Shown here: positions 62,266 to 64,000 of the stretch, piece after piece
Layout: the number at the start of each line of letters is the position of its first letter
Position numbering within the stretch: the stretch's first letter is position 1
Assembly: GCA_027563935.2 (NCBI GenBank)
Contig: CM050446.2
Coordinates: forward strand, 29,825,501 to 29,889,500
Source of the DNA: Costus lasius
Lineage: Eukaryota > Streptophyta > Magnoliopsida > Zingiberales > Costaceae
Reading direction: 5' to 3'
Length of the DNA: 64,000 nucleotides
Program-made: the position numbers and the translations under genes
The notes under the pieces: generated by a model
The model's input: the letters and a program-made list of their open reading frames with translations, nothing else
The model's database searches: none
What the model was told of the DNA's origin: nothing

Positions 62266-63946
62266 TGATAACACCAAAATTTATAGTAAATTTCATGCCA
62301 TTTTATATTTCTTTTCGTGTCATATTTATTAACTTTTCCTTGTTTTTAAGCATTATTTGCTAAATATTATGGAATCTACAGAATTTCTTGTTTTTCAGGA
62401 ATTTCAGATAAAAGTGTCATATTTTGATGGATTTTGAGGGATTTGAGCGCACGAATGGATTCAGGACGTCGAAACGAAGTCGCCTGCTAATTTTCATGCA
62501 AATCAGAGTGAGTTTGAAAAATACACCCCGGGTGTAATGGATATTACGGGTGTAATTTCTGCCCAAAAATATGGCAGTGCCATAAAAAATAACACGGGCC
62601 ATAATTCAGAGCAATTTCCGACCAGAAAGTTCAATTGATTTTACGGTACTGCCGTAATTTATTTTACGGCCGTAATTTGCACCGGGTCGCGCGACACTTA
62701 CGGGACCGAAACTTGTGAGGGTCATAACTTTTGATCTAGAGCTCCAAATAGAAATCTGAAAGATGTTCCGGACTCTTCTTTAAGAGGAGAAGATGCTCGA
62801 AGTGAAAGGAGGAACGTTTATCCAGTATCGAGGGAGAAATCGCCAGAGAGGTGGCTAGGGTTTGGCCTCACGCCAAGAGGCGTAGAGGGCACCTCAGGCT
62901 GTGATTTTCACTCAGAAGCTTTGCCTGGAGGAGAAGAGGGTGCACCAGAAGTTTCAAAGGAAGAGGAGCTCTATCAGAGGAGTAATCGACGAAATTGTTG
63001 GTAACAACACTATTCATCAAGTTTTCTTGCAAATTACGAGATTACAGCACCTGTTTTTGACTATTTGAAAACATGCTTTATTGTAATTCTTCCTCTATGC
63101 AAGCTTAATCCTATATTGGGACATAGGGTTTAATCCCTTTGATTTTTAATGATTAGATTACTCTTTTCTTTCGTCATGATAATCTTTGTTGTGATAATTT
63201 TACTCTTGTGATAAATTGTGCTTAGATTCTCTATAATTGCATGTTATTAATTATGTTCTTAGAGTTTTCGCAATGATACTGAAAGGTGATTTGGTTGAGA
63301 CTTGGAATCCTAGAATTGCATGTTAGGAACCCTTCCTTAGGTAGATCCTATTTGATCTATTCTAGTAGAATAATTGTCATGATTATAACATGTATCTATA
63401 GATCGATGTCTATTTGTCAAACGTAGAGATCTTGCATAAAAGTGAGGATCAGAATGTTGGAGATCCATGAGTAGAACTAGTGCAGAGACTCGGATGCACG
63501 AAAGTGATCCTGAGATTCCACTAGAGATTATCAACCTAGAATTCGGATGCACGAAAGTGATATTTGAATTCTCTGATTGATGATTTACTTATCTTTAGTT
63601 TGCGATAAATCTTGCGCGAAAGTGAGGATTTATCTCTGCGTGATTGTCTACACGAAAATGAGATAATCCCTTTATAAAGTAAATTAGGTCTTTATCGTAG
63701 CAAGATTTGATTGACGAACCTTTTTATTTATATCTTATCATTGAAATTAAGGTGGATGAAACCCTAGTCCCATATTTATCTCTCTAATTATCTAAGTTCG
63801 TGTGTTTTCCATTATTACTTTGCACTAGAATCGGTTCGCTTAGCTAGTAAGAATACCCCTATTTGGTACTTAACAATAAGGTCCCTGTGGATTCGATACT
63901 TTTCTTTATTACTTCGATAGTTTCGTGCACTTGCGGAAGTCTATCA
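62266..63946 (+). repeat. Gyp5 5' LTR
   Basis: TGATAACACC to GTCTATCA, about 1681 bp. Palindrome units at 62520-62690 (for example TTACGGTACTGCCGTAATTT) start about 250 bases in, and five GCACGAAAGTGA-type units are at 63430-63670. ORFs inside are not credible genes. Confidence 0.82.
63430..63670 (+). repeat. GCACGAAAGTGA spaced repeats in Gyp5 LTR
   Basis: Units TGCATAAAAGTGAGGATC, GATGCACGAAAGTGATCC, GATGCACGAAAGTGATAT, TTGCGCGAAAGTGAGGAT and CTACACGAAAATGAGATA, separated by 30-60 bases. These are the clearest copies in the window because they lie on the plus strand and are little decayed. Confidence 0.75.
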
Positions 63947-63952
63947 AGTTTT

Positions 63953-63970
63953 TGGCGCCGCTGCCGGGTA
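63953..63970 (+). other. Gyp5 primer-binding site (tRNA-Asp type)
   Basis: TGGCGCCGCTGCCGGGTA, two mismatches to the complement of the tRNA-Asp 3' end, six bases after the LTR. Confidence 0.85.
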
Positions 63971-64000
63971 CCTTAGTTTTGTTAATATCAAAATAGTTGT

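Larger units (their letters stand above)
62266..64000 (+). mobile_element. Gyp5: gypsy element entering at the right edge
   Basis: A complete 5' LTR, PBS and the first 30 bases of internal sequence; the rest lies beyond the window. LTR contents (palindromes, GCACGAAAGTGA repeats, TTGCGG near the end) place it with the tRNA-Asp-type Athila-like elements, but its sequence is a distinct subfamily. Confidence 0.85.

Overview
This window looks like plant nuclear heterochromatin made almost entirely of LTR retrotransposons stacked inside one another. I found no intact host gene, rRNA, tRNA or CRISPR array. The evidence for a flowering plant is Athila-type Ty3/gypsy proteins, Ty1/copia pol proteins, primer-binding sites matching plant tRNA-Asp and initiator tRNA-Met, and pervasive C-to-T decay. 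A GC-rich captured exon-like fragment hints at a monocot, but only weakly.

Layout, using working names. Gyp1 (1-7932, minus strand, running off the left edge) is an Athila-like gypsy element abutting an old degraded copia, Cop1 (7933-8175 and 11708-14622, minus). Cop1 is split by Gyp2 (8176-11702, plus, target duplication ACTAA), a 3.5 kb internally deleted gypsy element. Gyp3 (14623 to about 62219, plus) also lies in Cop1 and has itself been invaded repeatedly. Its insertions are: a TIR element with TTA duplication carrying a GC-rich fragment (16741-17497); an apparent solo LTR (about 18215-19968); Cop2 (20449-38983, minus, duplication GAAAT), which contains Cop3 (25419-34585, plus, duplication TTGTC); Gyp4 (44158-54597, minus, duplication TTCAT/TTCGT); and Cop4 (56360-61248, minus, truncated). 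At the right edge Gyp5 (62266 onward, plus) begins with a complete 5' LTR and PBS. From LTR comparison by eye, Cop2 and Cop3 are youngest (about 1% LTR divergence), Gyp3 and Gyp4 are older (several percent), and Gyp2 and Cop1 are oldest.

No element here appears autonomous. Gyp1 has lost the integrase catalytic core. Gyp3 has frameshifts throughout pol. Gyp4 has lost RT, RNase H and integrase but keeps gag-protease plus a post-pol ORF. The copia copies share inactivating lesions: Cop2 and Cop3 share a gag stop and a gag deletion, and Cop2 and Cop4 share two RNase H frameshifts. The simplest reading is that defective lineages were mobilised in trans.

The least familiar signals are non-coding. 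A dispersed array of short palindromes (TTACGG-N-CCGTAA type) sits about 250 bp from the start of every gypsy tRNA-Asp-type LTR and occurs again upstream of the post-pol ORF in Gyp3 and Gyp4. A second spaced array (GCACGAAAGTGA type) lies near the 3' end of the same LTRs. Two sets of RNA hairpins occur in the copia family, and both show compensatory base changes.
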